A stretch of DNA of 64,000 bases from Serratia nevei (GTDB lineage Bacteria; Pseudomonadota; Gammaproteobacteria; Enterobacterales; Enterobacteriaceae), in the NCBI RefSeq assembly GCF_037948395.1, contig NZ_CP149940.1, positions 3,658,001 to 3,722,000 of the forward strand. The letters run 5' to 3'. Made by a program: the position numbers and the translations under genes. A model generated the notes under the pieces. That model searched no databases, was not told where the DNA came from, and saw nothing but the letters and a program-made list of their open reading frames with translations. Every line of letters begins with the position of its first letter. Position 1 is the first letter of the stretch. Below, piece after piece: positions 63,137 to 64,000 of this stretch.

Positions 63137-63619
63137 TCACACTTTGGCCATCACCTGCGACGGGCTGACCTGCCATTCAAACTTGCCGTAACTGCCGTCC
63201 GCCGGCAGATCGACGTTGGCAATCGCCGAGGTCGCAAACATCGGCGGGCACTCGCCCGGGCACAGTTCGGCCACCAGATAGCCCACCAGAGGCAGGTGCG
63301 ACACGATCAGCACCGAGCTCACCCCCTGCATCGCCAGCGCCTGCAGATAGCTGCCGACCTGTTCGGCGTTGCCGCCCGGCGTCAGCTCGGGCAGCACTTC
63401 TTCGCCCTCCGGCAGCGTCAAGGCTTCACGCACCGTCGCCAGCGTCTGTTCGGCCCGCAGATAGGGGCTGACCAGCACGCGTTCAATATCCACAGACTTG
63501 GTGTTCAACCAGGCCGCCATCTGACGGGACTCGTCGCGGCCGCATAGGGTAAGGGGCCTTACCGCATCGCTGGCTGCCTCGAGCGCCGCCTCTCCGTGAC
63601 GCATAATCAAAACTTGCAT
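63137..63619 (-). CDS. sixA: Phosphohistidine phosphatase SixA
   Basis: A 160-residue histidine phosphatase; in E. coli it removes phosphate from the nitrogen-PTS protein NPr. The phosphate-accepting His8 lies in LIMRHGEAA, and the second Arg and His in LVSPYLRAEQT and VLIVSHLPLVGYL. The ATG at 63619 is unambiguous from the RHG motif. In E. coli the next gene upstream on this strand is fadJ; it should lie beyond the window. Confidence 0.95.
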   Translation of the reverse strand: MQVLIMRHGEAALEAASDAVRPLTLCGRDESRQMAAWLNTKSVDIERVLVSPYLRAEQTLATVREALTLPEGEEVLPELTPGGNAEQVGSYLQALAMQGVSSVLIVSHLPLVGYLVAELCPGECPPMFATSAIANVDLPADGSYGKFEWQVSPSQVMAKV

Positions 63620-64000
63620 ATTGCACCGCTGTTGTTGACAAAGTAACGCTATACAGAAACGCCGTGCGTGCTGTACCGCCGAGTTTTACAACCCAAAGCC
63701 AAAGCTTTAAAACGATAACGCGCCGTCTCTTTATGGCGGCCGGGCATTTTGCCTGAAAGTTTGCGTAAAGAAAACGCTGTTTTTTACAGCAATCCTCTCC
63801 GGGCAAACCTCGATTGCTCACAGAACAAGCAATTCAACGGGTTAAATTTTAACCTTGCCGCCATGAAATTTATTGATGGCGGTCAAGCTAACTTACCGCT
63901 GCCTGCGCCTTGCTGTACAGCCTCACCGGCTGACGCTGTTGCAAGGAGTGATGGCGATCACAACGCGGCCCTGTTGCAACTATAGTGCAAATCGGGCCGC
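63620..64000. other. Gene-free region upstream of sixA
   Basis: No credible coding frame, RNA gene or repeat is seen in these 381 bases. A bulged hairpin (CTTGCCGCCAT with ATGGCGGTCAAG, 63854-63887) followed by a T-containing stretch on the minus strand could be the terminator of a gene beyond the edge. The sixA promoter must lie in the first part, but I place no boxes. Confidence 0.5.

Noticed and set aside
1..64000. CRISPR arrays, tRNA or rRNA genes, insertion sequences and integrases
   Set aside because: None was found on reading both strands; no regularly spaced direct repeats, cloverleaf-like segments or transposase frames were recognised.

Overview
The window is a high-GC enterobacterial chromosome segment, most likely Serratia (S. 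marcescens or a close relative). This rests on gene order and protein sequence, not on a database search. Most of it is collinear with the E. coli K-12 segment yfbSTUV-ackA-pta-yfcD...sixA. The core blocks are yfbS-T-U-V-ackA-pta (1-7.0 kb), yfcD-yfcE-yfcG-folX-yfcH-hisPMQJ-ubiX-purF-cvpA-dedD-folC-accD-dedA-truA-usg-pdxB (14.1-31.1 kb), flk (46-47.1 kb) and fabB-mnmC-yfcL-epmC-yfcA-mepA-aroC-prmB-smrB-sixA (54.2-63.6 kb). No tRNA, rRNA, CRISPR array, insertion sequence or integrase was seen.

Three accessory blocks sit between the core blocks. Block A (7.0-14.1 kb) starts with an AT-richer toxin module: a lipoprotein of T6SS-immunity type, a free-standing toxin-44-like protein and a membrane-anchored candidate immunity protein. 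It continues with a PTS operon (EIIA, EIIB, UlaA-type EIIC) joined to a split transketolase. A LacI-family regulator is divergent from that operon, and the space between them holds three operator-like palindromes and a CRP-like site. Block B (31.1-46.0 kb) holds an AraC regulator with a DMT transporter, the tctED two-component system with tctCBA (tripartite tricarboxylate uptake), a CatB/Vat-type acetyltransferase, a MocR regulator with a second DMT transporter, and the scsABCD copper-tolerance/thiol-redox operon. Block C (47.1-54.0 kb) holds a rhodanese, a second MocR regulator, an exported EEP-fold hydrolase, pepT, ybiR, apbE and a small lipoprotein.

The core genes cover acetate overflow (ackA-pta), histidine/basic amino acid uptake (hisJQMP), purine synthesis with flavin prenylation (cvpA-purF-ubiX), fatty-acid synthesis (accD, fabB), folate (folX, folC), aromatic amino acids (aroC), pyridoxal phosphate (pdxB), tRNA modification (truA, mnmC), translation-factor modification (epmC, prmB) and ribosome rescue (smrB). 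Sites read directly from the sequence include a PurR box before cvpA, overlapping FabR- and FadR-like sites at a sigma-70 promoter of fabB, and a sigma-54-type promoter with an NtrC-like site before hisJ.

The most notable unexpected structure is upstream of the CatB/Vat-like acetyltransferase (39.41-39.51 kb). A 12-codon leader ORF with its own ribosome binding site is followed two bases later by a perfect 11-bp hairpin. That hairpin is mutually exclusive with a second, weaker hairpin that ends in a T-run. This is the layout of a ribosome-controlled transcription attenuator. The toxin module and the triple-operator PTS-transketolase operon are the next most interesting items.
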